A stretch of 64,000 nucleotides of DNA, taken from Streptomyces sp. I05A-00742. Lineage in GTDB: Bacteria; Actinomycetota; Actinomycetes; Streptomycetales; Streptomycetaceae. The DNA lies in the NCBI RefSeq assembly GCF_013055795.1, contig NZ_JABETO010000033.1:1-64000 (forward strand). The letters run 5' to 3'. The notes under the pieces are model-generated. The model had not been told where the DNA came from. It saw only the letters and a list, made by a program, of their open reading frames with translations, and did not search any database. Shown here piece after piece: positions 1 through 8,778 of the stretch. The position numbers were made by a program, and so were the translations under genes. Within the stretch, counting starts at the first letter, position 1. Each line of letters begins with the position of its first letter.

Positions 1-1
1 C

Positions 2-2851
2 GGCCGGGGCGCCGCCCCGCCCCCGCCCGTCCCGGCGAGCGCCCCCGGCCCGGCGGCCGTCCCGAAGGAGGCGGCCGCCCAGCCGGCGACGGCGACGGGC
101 CCGGCGCTCCGTCTGCCGCCCGGGATGAACGTGGTCGTCGACGAGCCGAGGGGCATCGGCACGACCGAACTGGTCGTCGAGGTACCGCAGTTCACCCTGC
201 CCGCCGAGAAGGGCGCCGGTGCCTGGGTGCAGAAGGCGTACGACGATGCCGCGGCCGGCAAGCGCCTGGTCTTCACTCCCCTCTTCGTGGGCGACGCGAC
301 CGCGAGCTACGAGTCGGTCGCCGCGTACAAGGAGGGCGGCGAGAAGTACAAGGATGTGTGGCTGGGCGCCTTCGGCTTCCCGACGACGAAGAAGCTCGCC
401 GACGCCGTCACGGCGGCCGCCGCCGACAACGAGAAGGTCCGGGCGAAACTCGCCGATCCGGCCGTCAAGGAGGTCGTGACGGGCCTGGGCACGGGCCTCC
501 TGCAGGCGAAGTGCGACGTCGACCACATCGTCGAGAAGCAGCTGGGCGGAACCTCGATCCCCTCGAACCTCCAGTTGCTCACGAGTTCCAAGAACCAGGC
601 CTCCGGCCGGGAGACCTACCAGGCCCTCGTCGACCTCGTGCGGCAGATCCGCGATCCCGCCATGCGCGGGCCCGGCGTCCGCAGGCTGCAGATCCGCATC
701 TCCAGGGCGACGGTTCCCACGGGGCAGCCCGACGCCAGCTTCGAGATCGAGAACCTGCTGCGCTCCGGGGCCGTGCGCGGCTCGGACGCGGAGAAGGCCA
801 AGTCGGACGGAAAGCCCGTCGCCCTGTCGGCCGGCGGGCAGGGCGAGACGGTGCGCGTGCGGGACACGGGCGATACACCGCTGGACATGCTCGCCCGGCG
901 CATCGTGCCGGGCATGCGCATCCAGACCTACCGGCGCGCCAAGGCGGGGGCCAAGTCCCCGGAGGACACCGTGCTGGGCACACTCGACAGCCGCGCCGTG
1001 TCGGCCACCAAGGGCGACTCGGCGATCACCCTCACCGCGGAGCTGGTGCCCGCGACGGCCCCCGCCCCCACGACGGCCGGACCGGGGGGCGCCGCGGATC
1101 CCACTCAGGGGCCGCCGGGCGAGGCCCGCAGGCTGCGGCTCGAAGCGGAGAAGAACAAGAAGATCGCGTTCTTCTACCCGTATCTGAGCCGGGGCGAGCT
1201 GACGCGGATCGCGCTCGACGACCGGGGCGATCTCAGCGGCGAAGGGGTGATCCACTCCTCGGTGCCGTTCCTGGGCAAGCTCAATGTCGTCTACGCCAAG
1301 GACGAGCTCGCCCTGGTGGCTCCGATCCCCGCGGCCAAACTGGTCTCCCCCCTGCCCGCGGCCTTCCGGTTCACCGGCGGCGAACTGGCGCTGCGGCTCT
1401 CCCCGACGCTGGTGCCCAGCGGAACGCTCACGTTCTCGGTCGGCCCGGCCGCCAAGCCCGTCCTGCTCGGCACGCTCGCCGTGACCGTGCAGAACGGAGC
1501 ACTGGCCGCCACCGGTGATCTGACCCCCGCGGGCAGGCTCCCGGGCGTCGACGCGGCGGCGGGACGTGTCGTGTGGAATTCCGAGAGCGGATGGTCCGGC
1601 AAGCTCACGGCGAACACGGCCTCCCTGCCCCGTTTCGGTGCGGACGTCGAGATCGGCTTCACCACGGCGTCCGGCAGGTTCGCGCCCTACGCGACCGGGG
1701 CGATCACCACGACGATCCGCGGCTCCCAGCTCCGGCTGGGCGCCCGCTGGGACGGGCGGGCCCTCTCGTACACGGGGTCGGTGACGGTCGCCAAGCCCCT
1801 GCCGCTGGTGGACTCGGTGCGGCTCTCCGGGGGGTACGGCCAGGGCGGCCTGTCCCTGCAGGGCGACGCCGAGGTCGTCTGGAAGCAGTTCAAGGCCACG
1901 ATGAACGTCCGCTACAACCAGGCGGAGGAGGAGCAGGAGGGCCGTTTCTCGGGCACGGCGACGATCGCCGTCAGGACCGCGAAGGCCGACGGCTCCATCG
2001 GGCTCGGCTTCGACGAGGAGGGCCGGTACTGGGGCAAGGGCAGCGTCGGCTACCAGGTCACCAAGGACCTGCGGCCCGTTCTCGGCGTCGAGATCACCAA
2101 GGACCGGCGGGTCAGGCTCTCCGGCCAGGTCGCCGTCGGCGACATCGTCCTGGTGCGCAAGTGGCCGTCCCCGCAGGGCGGGACGGTGCCCCTGCTCAAG
2201 GGCGTCGGGGTGAAGTTCTCCTTCCCCACCCCGGTCCCGGCCGTGACCGCCTTCATCGAACTGCGCGGCTCGCTGCAACTGGGCTACGGCGTGGGGCCCG
2301 TCGTGCTGCGGGGGGTGGTGTTCAAGGGCGAGCTCTACCCGTTCGAGGACGATCCCCAGGTCGCGGCCAGGCTCACCGGGGCCTTCGTGGTGCCGGCCTA
2401 CGCGGAACTGGTGGGCACCTTCGGCGCCTACATCGGGGCCGAGGTCGCGCTCGGGGCCGTCGGGGCCAAGGGCGGCATCGACATCGTCCCGTCGCTGCGC
2501 ATCGAGGGCGAGGGCGGCATCGCGATCGCCGCGGACTACGACAAGGACGGGTTCGCGTTCGACGCCGAGGCGTACGCCAAGGGCCGGCTGACGGCCGGGG
2601 TCAAGGTGCTGCTGGCGGCCGAACTCTACGCCGCGTGGGGCGTGTTCTCGCACCGCTGGACCTATGAGGTGGCCAGTGTCTCGGCGCAGCTCGGGCCCGA
2701 GCTCAAACTCACCCTCGGGCGGGTCGCCTACGCCAAGGACGGCCGGATCACCTGGCCGAGCCTGTCCCAGATCAAGGTCGAGCCCGAGTCCATCGACCCC
2801 GTGCAGGTCATCCGGGACATGCTCGGCCGCGGCACGGCGACCCAGACATGA
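2..2851 (+). CDS. Large eCIS-linked protein with HNH-like motif and beta-rich C-terminal half (5' end off window)
   Basis: The reading frame is open from base 2 through a Pro/Ala-rich stretch to the first in-frame ATG at 125, so the true start is probably upstream and the visible part is about 950 residues. Counting the ATG at 125 as residue 1, DHIVEKQLGG starts at D133-H134 and is followed by NLQLL (N148) and SKNQ (N157). This is the D-H...N...N spacing of HNH/endonuclease VII-type folds. From about residue 380 to the end the protein is Gly-rich alternating strand-like sequence with no obvious membrane helix. It lies 25 bp upstream of the CIS tube gene on the same strand. Proteins in this position in eCIS loci often start with an eCIS core (DUF4157) domain; whether this one does cannot be seen. 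A cargo or particle-associated enzyme is inference; a structural role is possible. Confidence 0.6.
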   Translation, partial: GRGAAPPPPVPASAPGPAAVPKEAAAQPATATGPALRLPPGMNVVVDEPRGIGTTELVVEVPQFTLPAEKGAGAWVQKAYDDAAAGKRLVFTPLFVGDATASYESVAAYKEGGEKYKDVWLGAFGFPTTKKLADAVTAAAADNEKVRAKLADPAVKEVVTGLGTGLLQAKCDVDHIVEKQLGGTSIPSNLQLLTSSKNQASGRETYQALVDLVRQIRDPAMRGPGVRRLQIRISRATVPTGQPDASFEIENLLRSGAVRGSDAEKAKSDGKPVALSAGGQGETVRVRDTGDTPLDMLARRIVPGMRIQTYRRAKAGAKSPEDTVLGTLDSRAVSATKGDSAITLTAELVPATAPAPTTAGPGGAADPTQGPPGEARRLRLEAEKNKKIAFFYPYLSRGELTRIALDDRGDLSGEGVIHSSVPFLGKLNVVYAKDELALVAPIPAAKLVSPLPAAFRFTGGELALRLSPTLVPSGTLTFSVGPAAKPVLLGTLAVTVQNGALAATGDLTPAGRLPGVDAAAGRVVWNSESGWSGKLTANTASLPRFGADVEIGFTTASGRFAPYATGAITTTIRGSQLRLGARWDGRALSYTGSVTVAKPLPLVDSVRLSGGYGQGGLSLQGDAEVVWKQFKATMNVRYNQAEEEQEGRFSGTATIAVRTAKADGSIGLGFDEEGRYWGKGSVGYQVTKDLRPVLGVEITKDRRVRLSGQVAVGDIVLVRKWPSPQGGTVPLLKGVGVKFSFPTPVPAVTAFIELRGSLQLGYGVGPVVLRGVVFKGELYPFEDDPQVAARLTGAFVVPAYAELVGTFGAYIGAEVALGAVGAKGGIDIVPSLRIEGEGGIAIAADYDKDGFAFDAEAYAKGRLTAGVKVLLAAELYAAWGVFSHRWTYEVASVSAQLGPELKLTLGRVAYAKDGRITWPSLSQIKVEPESIDPVQVIRDMLGRGTATQT

Positions 2852-2876
2852 CGCGGGTGCGGAGAGGAGGAGCGCG

Positions 2877-3542
2877 ATGACGGTGGTTCCAGGGTTTCCC
2901 GGCTCGCCCCGGACGGTGCGCGGCGGTTTCGTCGTCATGGACGCCGACGGGCGCGCGGCCGTGCGCACCGTCCCGTTCCAGTACAACCCCGAGACGCTGA
3001 CCCGGACGCTGACCGCGCGGGGCGCGGCCGTCGATTCGGGCGACCGGCTGGAGGCGCTCCGGCTGGTCGGGCCACCGGTGGAGACCCTGAAGCTGGAGAT
3101 CGCCCTCGACGCGACCGACCGGCTGGAGAAGCCCGGTGAGCATCCCGAGACCGTCGCCGAGGGCATCGCCGCGGACCTCGCCGAGCTGGAGACCATGATC
3201 TCGCCGGCCACGGCCGATCTGGTGGCCGCCGAGGCGCTGGCCGGGAGGGGGACGCTGGAGATCCTTCCGCTCCCTTCCCCGCTGCTGCTGCTCGTGCTGG
3301 GCGCCGACCGCACGCTGCCGGTGCGGATCACCGAGTTCACCGTCACGGAGGAGGCGTTCGACACGCGGCTCAACCCGATCCTCGCCCGCGTCGGTCTGGG
3401 GCTGCGCGTGCTGTCGTCCGCGGATCTTCCGATGGGCTCGACGGGCGCCGAGCTCTTCCTCACCGCCGCCCGCCGCCGTGAGCGGCTCGCCGGCCGGCGC
3501 GGGGCCGACGTCCGGGCCCTCGGACTGTCGAGGCTGCCGTGA
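2877..3542 (+). CDS. CIS tube / gp53-like (Afp7-type) baseplate protein
   Basis: A 221-residue protein. The N-terminal half carries FQYNPETLTRTL (residues about 35-46), the 'FxYNPxxL' signature of the contractile-injection-system tube/gp53-like family (Afp7, Pvc7). The C-terminal half has the family's RITEFTVTEEAFDTRLNP pattern (strand, then a conserved acidic turn). In characterised particles this protein joins the inner tube end to the hub. I chose the ATG at 2877 because AGGAGGAG lies just upstream; the frame is open further upstream, but that part is out-of-frame sequence of the preceding gene. Its stop overlaps the GTG start of the next gene (GTGA), indicating translational coupling. The LysM part found in some relatives is encoded separately by the next ORF. 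Confidence 0.75.
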   Translation: MTVVPGFPGSPRTVRGGFVVMDADGRAAVRTVPFQYNPETLTRTLTARGAAVDSGDRLEALRLVGPPVETLKLEIALDATDRLEKPGEHPETVAEGIAADLAELETMISPATADLVAAEALAGRGTLEILPLPSPLLLLVLGADRTLPVRITEFTVTEEAFDTRLNPILARVGLGLRVLSSADLPMGSTGAELFLTAARRRERLAGRRGADVRALGLSRLP

Positions 3543-3862
3543 CCGCCGCGCCGTTCCCGCCGAACAGCCGCTACTTCGGGGTGCCCGTCGTCAGCCGCAC
3601 CGGCGACGACGGAACCACGGAGGTGTATCTGGCGCGCCGGATCCTGCCCGCGCCGGACCGTCATGTCCCGCTCGGGCACCGCCGGATCGCCGGCGGCGAG
3701 CGGCCCGACACCCTCGCCCACGACGCCTACGGGGACCCCGCTCTCTGGTGGCGCGTCGTCGACGCCGACGGCGCGGCCGACCCGGCCCGGCTGACCGACG
3801 CCGAGGGCCGGCTCGTCATGATCCCGCTCCCCCTGGAGATCACCGGCCATGGCCCTGCTTAG
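3539..3862 (+). CDS. Small LysM/gpX-like tail protein
   Basis: A 107-residue protein starting at GTG in a GTGA overlap with the tube gene. It contains YLARRILP followed by YGDPALWWRVVDADGA and GRLVMIPLP. This is the layout of tail protein X/LysM-like baseplate proteins: a short helix-turn ending in 'DP.LWWRI.DANG' and a final 'G..L.IP.P' strand. In phage tails and eCIS the domain sits beside the hub or spike and may contact peptidoglycan or other baseplate proteins. It overlaps the hub gene by 14 bp in another frame. Assignment rests on the motif and on gene order; the protein is short. Confidence 0.65.
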   Translation: MTAAPFPPNSRYFGVPVVSRTGDDGTTEVYLARRILPAPDRHVPLGHRRIAGGERPDTLAHDAYGDPALWWRVVDADGAADPARLTDAEGRLVMIPLPLEITGHGPA

Positions 3863-4967
3863 CTCCGTCACGCTGACCGTCCTGATGGGGCCGGTCGCCG
3901 TCGCCCCCGCGCCGAAGGCGGTGATCGACGCCCTGGACGGCGCCACGGTGACCCAGGCGGTGGGGTCGCGCTCGGGGTTCCAGCTGAGCTTCACCTACTC
4001 CAAGACGTCGCCGATCGCCACGTCCCTGCTGCCCACGGGCTTCTTCGACCCGATGGTGCGCGTCGTGCTCGTGGCGACGCTGCGGGGCGTGCCGAAGGTG
4101 CTCGCCGACGGGCCGGTCAAGCGCCAGGACGTCACCGCCACCGGCCGCCCGGGCGAGCACCGCCTGGTCGTCACCGGCGAGGACGTCTCCGGGTACATGG
4201 ACGTGCTCGACGCCACCGGCTTCGTGTTCCCGGGGATGCCGCCCTTCGCCCGGGTGGCGCTGATGATGGCCAAGTACGCGGCGTTCGGTGTCGTGCCGGT
4301 GACGGTCCCCCCACCGTTCCAGCCGGTGACGAGCGCGGTGGAGAAGTTCGCCCACCAGCAGGGGACGGACTTCGCGTACGCCACGAAGCTGGCGAAGGAC
4401 GCCGGTCACGAGTTCTATGTGACGCCCGGTCCCGCGCCCGGCGTGAACACGGCCTACTGGGGGCCGCAGGTCCGGGCCGGCGCGGTGCAGCCGGCGCTGA
4501 CCGTCGACATGGACACCGCGTCGAACCTCGACGGCATGAGCTTCTCCGCCGACGGGAACGCCGCCGTCCTGCCGTACGGGCACGTGAAGGTCGCGAACTT
4601 CTCCGTGCCCGTGCCGGTCCCGGACGTCGCGCTGCTCAAACCGCCGCTCGCGGCCCGGCCGTTGGTGCCGACACGGACGAAGCCGCTGGAGACCGACCGG
4701 ATGGGGCTGCCGGAGGCCCTGATGACGCTGCTGGCCGGACGCGGCGCGGCGGACCCGGTGACCGCGACCGGGACGATGGACCTGGCCCGCTACGGGCGCC
4801 CCCTCGACGCCCGTTCCCTGGTCGGGGTGCGCGGCGCGGGACGGGCGCACGACGGGCTGTGGTTCGTGCGTTCGGTGACGCACACGCTGGGGCGGGGCAG
4901 TTGGAAGCAGGCGTTCCAGCTCGCGCGGGACGGTCTGGTGTCGAACGTGCCGGAGGTGACGCCATGA
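3849..4967 (+). CDS. gp27/gpD-like baseplate hub protein
   Basis: A 372-residue protein. Position in the operon and sequence pattern fit the gp27-like (phage late control gene D, VgrG N-terminal) hub. The features are an N-terminal beta region with AVGSRSGFQLSFTY, a tube-like beta domain with DVTATGRPGEHRLVVTGEDVSGYMD, a helical region with FAHQQGTDFAYATKLAKDAGHEFYV, and a second barrel ending in GLWFVRSVTHTLGRGSWKQAFQL. The last segment is the 'Y.V..V.H....G.y.T.f.L.R' signature of gpD proteins. The trimeric hub would hold the spike under the tube. The ATG at 3849 lies inside the previous gene and its stop forms ATGA with the spike gene. Unlike the fused VgrG/Afp8, the spike is a separate polypeptide here. 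Confidence 0.75.
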   Translation: MALLSSVTLTVLMGPVAVAPAPKAVIDALDGATVTQAVGSRSGFQLSFTYSKTSPIATSLLPTGFFDPMVRVVLVATLRGVPKVLADGPVKRQDVTATGRPGEHRLVVTGEDVSGYMDVLDATGFVFPGMPPFARVALMMAKYAAFGVVPVTVPPPFQPVTSAVEKFAHQQGTDFAYATKLAKDAGHEFYVTPGPAPGVNTAYWGPQVRAGAVQPALTVDMDTASNLDGMSFSADGNAAVLPYGHVKVANFSVPVPVPDVALLKPPLAARPLVPTRTKPLETDRMGLPEALMTLLAGRGAADPVTATGTMDLARYGRPLDARSLVGVRGAGRAHDGLWFVRSVTHTLGRGSWKQAFQLARDGLVSNVPEVTP

Positions 4968-5473
4968 CGTCCGGGCCGAAGTACTTCGGGAAGTACCGCG
5001 CCACCGTCCTCAACACCGCCGATCCCCTCGTGCAGGGCCGGATCCAGGTGCAGCTCTCCGACCGGTACGGGCTGTTCCCCTCGACGTGGGCGCTGCCCGC
5101 CGTCCCGTTCGCGGCCAAGGGCACCGCGGGGATCATCGCGCTGCCGCAGACCGGCAGCATGGTGTGGGTCGAGTTCGAGGCCGGCGATCCCGACTGCCCC
5201 ATCTGGACGGGGGCGTTCTGGCCCGAGCCGGCCGGTGCCCCGCTACTGGCGATGGCCGGCACTCCGGCCACGCCGAACATCCATCTCCAGACCACGACCG
5301 GTGTCTCGGTGACCCTGTCCGACATGCCCGCGGCCCAGCTCCAGGTGCTCACCCCGGCCGGGGCGTCGATCGTCGTCGGGGCCGCCGGGATCAGCATCAG
5401 CAACGGGCAGGCGTCCATCGTGCTCTCCGGCCCTTCGGTGATCATCAACGGGGGTGCGCTCGTGGTGACTTGA
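4964..5473 (+). CDS. gp5/VgrG-like spike protein (OB-fold plus short beta-helix)
   Basis: A 169-residue protein starting at an ATG that overlaps the hub stop (ATGA). Residues about 5-95 form the OB-fold of the phage baseplate V/gp5 family. They include FGKYRATVLNTADPLVQGRIQVQ, described here by its key elements F-G-K-Y near the N terminus and G-R-I-Q-V-Q, then ALPAVPFA, GIIALPQTGSMVWVEFEAGDP and CPIWTGAFW. The remainder is repeated beta strands (VTLSDMPAAQLQVLTPAG, SIVVGAAGISISNG), as in a short triangular spike. No lysozyme domain is inserted, so it is purely mechanical. It would cap the hub and carry the PAAR-like tip encoded next. Confidence 0.82.
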   Translation: MTSGPKYFGKYRATVLNTADPLVQGRIQVQLSDRYGLFPSTWALPAVPFAAKGTAGIIALPQTGSMVWVEFEAGDPDCPIWTGAFWPEPAGAPLLAMAGTPATPNIHLQTTTGVSVTLSDMPAAQLQVLTPAGASIVVGAAGISISNGQASIVLSGPSVIINGGALVVT

Positions 5474-5537
5474 GAGCCAGTGACGGCCACTCGTCCGCCC
5501 CCTCTCCCCCATCCATCCGCAGCGGAAGGAGCCCCCG

Positions 5538-5870
5538 ATGCCCGGGGCCGTCCTGCACGCCGGAGCGACCGTGACCTGCCCGCACGGCGCACCGCTCACC
5601 ATCGTCGCCGCCGGCCCCCGGGTCACGGTGTCCGGTTCCACCGCGGCCGTCGTCACGGACCAGGGCTTCGTCACGGGCTGTCCGTTCACGGTGCCCCCGA
5701 AGCCCCAGCCCTGCGTCAGCACCAGGTGGCTCGCCGGGGCGGCCCGGGTGACCGCCTCGGGCCACCCGCTGCTGGTCAGCCCGGCCGGGGCGCTCTGCCT
5801 GTCGGCGGAGCGGATCCCGGCCGGTCCGCCGGTCGTCTCCGGCACCCAGACCCGGGTGGTCGCGACGTGA
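5538..5870 (+). CDS. PAAR-like spike-tip protein
   Basis: A 110-residue protein preceded by GGAAGGAG (about 5521-5530) and ATG at 5538. It has the short-strand, Gly/Pro/Thr-rich make-up of PAAR-like tips. Cysteines in CPHGAPL, GCPFTV, PCVSTRW and ALCLSA could bind a metal at the cone tip. VTVSGSTAAVVTDQGFVTGCPF resembles the repeated strand-turn units of DUF4280/PAAR-like proteins. In CIS particles such proteins sharpen the spike and sometimes carry cargo; no extra effector domain is attached here. Its stop overlaps the GTG start of the gp25-like gene (GTGA). Confidence 0.7.
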   Translation: MPGAVLHAGATVTCPHGAPLTIVAAGPRVTVSGSTAAVVTDQGFVTGCPFTVPPKPQPCVSTRWLAGAARVTASGHPLLVSPAGALCLSAERIPAGPPVVSGTQTRVVAT

Positions 5871-6241
5871 GCCGGCTCGCCTTCCCGTTCGCCGTCACCG
5901 CGCTCGGCCGCTCCGCCACGGTGGCGTACGGCAGTGACGCGCATGTGCGGCAGATGCTCGAACTGCTCGTGCTCACCCTGCCGGGGGAACGCGTGATGCG
6001 GCCCGAACTCGGCAGTCCCGCACAGCAGTTGGTGTTCGGACCGCAGAGCGGTCCCACCGCGGTCGCGCTCGGCGCCGCCCTGCAGTCCACGATCCAGCAG
6101 TGGCTGGGCGGCGTGCTCACCGTCCGGGACGTGGCCGTCGAGGTCACCGACGATTCCGGAGCGGTCGAGATCGTCGTCACCTACGAGGTCCGTTCGAGCG
6201 GATCGGCCGACGAGGTGCGGCTGCGGAAGGACCGCGTATGA
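5867..6241 (+). CDS. gp25-like baseplate wedge protein (GPW/gp25 family)
   Basis: A 124-residue protein of the usual length for the family, starting at a GTG that overlaps the preceding stop. It has LTLPGERVMRPELGSPAQQLVF, the gp25 hallmark 'l.T..GER.m.P.fG', followed by a helix and a C-terminal strand pair (VAVEVTDDSGAVEIVVTYEV). In T4 and eCIS particles gp25 anchors the first sheath ring to the wedge core. Its conserved EPR-like region (here ERVMRPELGS) is involved in triggering sheath polymerisation. Its stop overlaps the next start (ATGA at 6238). Confidence 0.85.
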   Translation: MSRLAFPFAVTALGRSATVAYGSDAHVRQMLELLVLTLPGERVMRPELGSPAQQLVFGPQSGPTAVALGAALQSTIQQWLGGVLTVRDVAVEVTDDSGAVEIVVTYEVRSSGSADEVRLRKDRV

Positions 6242-8778
6242 CCGGTGCCCGCTACCACTGCCGTGACGAACGCCGGAGGGCCGTGCTCGCCCGGTCCGGG
6301 CCGGCGGACATGTCCGGGATCGACTACGTGGAGGTCCACCGGGGCAGCACGGTCGACCAGCCCACGCTGATCGACGTCGTCCTGGTGAAGCCGCTCCCCC
6401 TGCCCCAGGCCGGGCTGACCGGGGACCAGATCGCCCTCACCGGCGGGGTGCGTTTCCCGGCACCGCGGGTGGATCCCGTCGTCACGGCGGCACCGGGCGG
6501 GACGCGGGTGTCGCGGTACACGGTCACGGTGCCCGGCGGCCAGCCGGTCGACTTCTCGACGTACCGGCTCGCGATCGTCGCCGGACCGGGCGCGGACACC
6601 CCGCCCCTCTTCATCGATCCCCGGCTGTCCGCGGTCGACCTCTCGTTCGCCGTGGACTGCTTCGACGACGGCGACTGCGCGCCCGGCGGCCGCGGGCCGG
6701 CGGCGCCCGTGCCGCCGGACCCGCGCTTCGACTACCGCACCCGCGACTGGGAGGGCTTCCGGCGCCTGATGCTCGACCGGATGTCGGTGCTCGTCCCGGG
6801 TTTCCGCGAGGACGACCCGGTCGACCTGACGACGACGCTCGTCGAGGCCCTGGCGTACCGCGCCGACCAGCAGAGCTACACCCTCGACTGGGTCGGGACG
6901 GAGGCGTTCCTGGACACCGCGCGCACCCGCGCCTCGGTGACCCGCCACGCCCGGCTGCTGGACTACACACCGGGCGAGGGCGCCTCCGCGCGCACCTTCG
7001 TCGCCGTGTCCCTCGAACCGCCCGGCACGGCGGGGGACGGCTACGAGCTGCGCGCGAGCACCCCGGTGCTGCCCCGCTCGCCGGCGCTGCCCCCCGTCGT
7101 CGCGGCGACGGCCTATCCGGAGGCGCTGGCGTCGTCGCCGGCCGTCTTCGAGACGCTCGCTCCCCTCCGGTTGTGGAAGTGGCGCAACGAGATCGCCCTG
7201 CACACCTGGGGGGACGAGCGGTGCACGCTGCCCGCCGGGGCGACCGCGGTGACACTCGTGGACGGCGGCACGGGCGCCACCGTGCCCCTCCCGGGCGGCG
7301 GCGAGGCCACCGACCGGCTCGCCCCGGGCGACTTCCTGCTCCTGGCCGAGACCGCGGCCCCCGACACCGGGCGCGCCGAGGACGCCGATCCGGGGCACCG
7401 GCACATCGTCCGGCTGACCCGGGTGACGACGACCGAGGACGTCCTCGCCCCCGGCACGCGCCTGCTCGACGTCGAGTGGGACGAGGCCGACGCGCTGCCG
7501 TTCGACCTGCCGGTCACCGCCGAGGTGCCGCGGCCGTCCGGCCCGGCCCGGCGGGTCGTCTGCGCCGCGGCGCGGGGCAACCTGGTGCTCGCCGAGCACG
7601 GCGCCACCCTGCCGCCGCCGTCGCACCTGGGCCTGCCGTCGTCGGCCGCCGAGGCGCTGACGCCGCGGCTGTCTCCGTCCGGCCCGCGGGCGGGGACGGC
7701 CTGGCGCCCGTCCGTGACCGGCGGCATCGGGCCGCCGGCCCGGATCGCGCGGCATCTTCCCGACGGTCCCGGACGGCCGTCGGCCTCCGCCCTCCTGACG
7801 GTCGATCAGGTCCGGTGCATGCCGGCGATCGCGCTCCACGACACGTTCGCGACGTGGACCGTCCGGCGCGACCTCCTGGCGAGCGGCCGGTTCTCCCGGG
7901 ACTTCGTCGTCGAGACCGGGCCGGACGGGCGTCCGGTTCTGCGGTTCGGCGACGGCACCCACGGTCTCGCGCCGGCGGTGGGGGACTCCCTCGGGGTCGG
8001 CGGCCGGTTCGGCACGGGACCGGTCGGCAATCTCGGTCCGGACACGCTGGGCCACGTCGTCCTGCCCGCCGCCGAGGGCGGCACGCCGGTCGTGTCGGTG
8101 ACCAACCCGGTGCCGGCGTCGGGGGGCGCGGCGCCCGAGGACGACGCCGCGGTCCGGGCGGCGGCCCCGCAGGCCTTCCGCCGCCAGGAGCGTGCCGTGA
8201 CCCCGGCGGACTACGCCGAGGCGGCGCGCCGCTTCCCCGGCGTGGCCGACGCCGTCGCCGTCCCGCGCTGGACCGGCGCCTGGCGGACGGTGCTCGTGCA
8301 CGTCGACCGCCGGGGCGGGGCGGATGTCGACGCGGCCTTCCGGGCGGGTCTGGTCGAGCATCTGGAGTCGTTCCGGCTCGCCGGGTTCGATGTGGCGGTG
8401 CGCGGCGCCCTCGCCGTCCCGCTCGACATCGGCCTGGCGGTCTGCGCGGCACCGGACGTGCCGCGCGGCGAGGTGGGGCGCCGGGTCCGCGCGGCGCTGC
8501 TGCCCGCCGGAAGCGGCGGTGGCCCGGGGTTCTTCCATCCGGACCGGTTCACCTTCGGCACGCCCCTGTACCTGTCGGCGCTCCTCGCCGCCGTCATGGC
8601 CGTCCCCGGGGTGCGGAGCGTCGAACCCCTGGTGTTCCAGCGCTACGGCCGCCTCGCCCAGGGCGAGTTGGGCCGCGGGGTGATCCGGCCCGCGACGGCC
8701 GAGGTCCTCGAACTGCACGACGATCCGAGCTTTCCGGAGCGCGGACGGCTGCGGATCAGCGCCGGAGGTGGCCGATGA
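6238..8778 (+). CDS. Baseplate J-like wedge protein 1 (Afp11-type)
   Basis: An 846-residue protein starting at the ATG in an ATGA overlap. The Baseplate_J core is clear: FGDGTHGLAP near residue 570, a GNLGP turn, NPVPASGG near 623, then AAPQAFRRQERAVTPADYAEAA near 640-660 followed by FPGVADAVAV. These match the family's 'FGDG', 'NP.PAsGG', 'AP...R...RAVT..DY' and 'PGV' signatures. The N-terminal 200 residues are an actinobacterial extension, and RTRDWEGFRRLMLDRMSVLVP near 165 starts the conserved part. The gene is far longer than phage gpJ (about 300 aa), as expected for eCIS Afp11-like proteins. It would form wedge arms with the second J-like protein that follows. Confidence 0.82.
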   Translation: MTGARYHCRDERRRAVLARSGPADMSGIDYVEVHRGSTVDQPTLIDVVLVKPLPLPQAGLTGDQIALTGGVRFPAPRVDPVVTAAPGGTRVSRYTVTVPGGQPVDFSTYRLAIVAGPGADTPPLFIDPRLSAVDLSFAVDCFDDGDCAPGGRGPAAPVPPDPRFDYRTRDWEGFRRLMLDRMSVLVPGFREDDPVDLTTTLVEALAYRADQQSYTLDWVGTEAFLDTARTRASVTRHARLLDYTPGEGASARTFVAVSLEPPGTAGDGYELRASTPVLPRSPALPPVVAATAYPEALASSPAVFETLAPLRLWKWRNEIALHTWGDERCTLPAGATAVTLVDGGTGATVPLPGGGEATDRLAPGDFLLLAETAAPDTGRAEDADPGHRHIVRLTRVTTTEDVLAPGTRLLDVEWDEADALPFDLPVTAEVPRPSGPARRVVCAAARGNLVLAEHGATLPPPSHLGLPSSAAEALTPRLSPSGPRAGTAWRPSVTGGIGPPARIARHLPDGPGRPSASALLTVDQVRCMPAIALHDTFATWTVRRDLLASGRFSRDFVVETGPDGRPVLRFGDGTHGLAPAVGDSLGVGGRFGTGPVGNLGPDTLGHVVLPAAEGGTPVVSVTNPVPASGGAAPEDDAAVRAAAPQAFRRQERAVTPADYAEAARRFPGVADAVAVPRWTGAWRTVLVHVDRRGGADVDAAFRAGLVEHLESFRLAGFDVAVRGALAVPLDIGLAVCAAPDVPRGEVGRRVRAALLPAGSGGGPGFFHPDRFTFGTPLYLSALLAAVMAVPGVRSVEPLVFQRYGRLAQGELGRGVIRPATAEVLELHDDPSFPERGRLRISAGGGR

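Noticed and set aside
6181..8718. Long minus-strand ORF opposite the first Baseplate J gene
   Set aside because: Antisense shadow of a high-GC gene: Arg/Gly/Pro-rich composition with no domain, and the plus strand codes for a clear baseplate protein.
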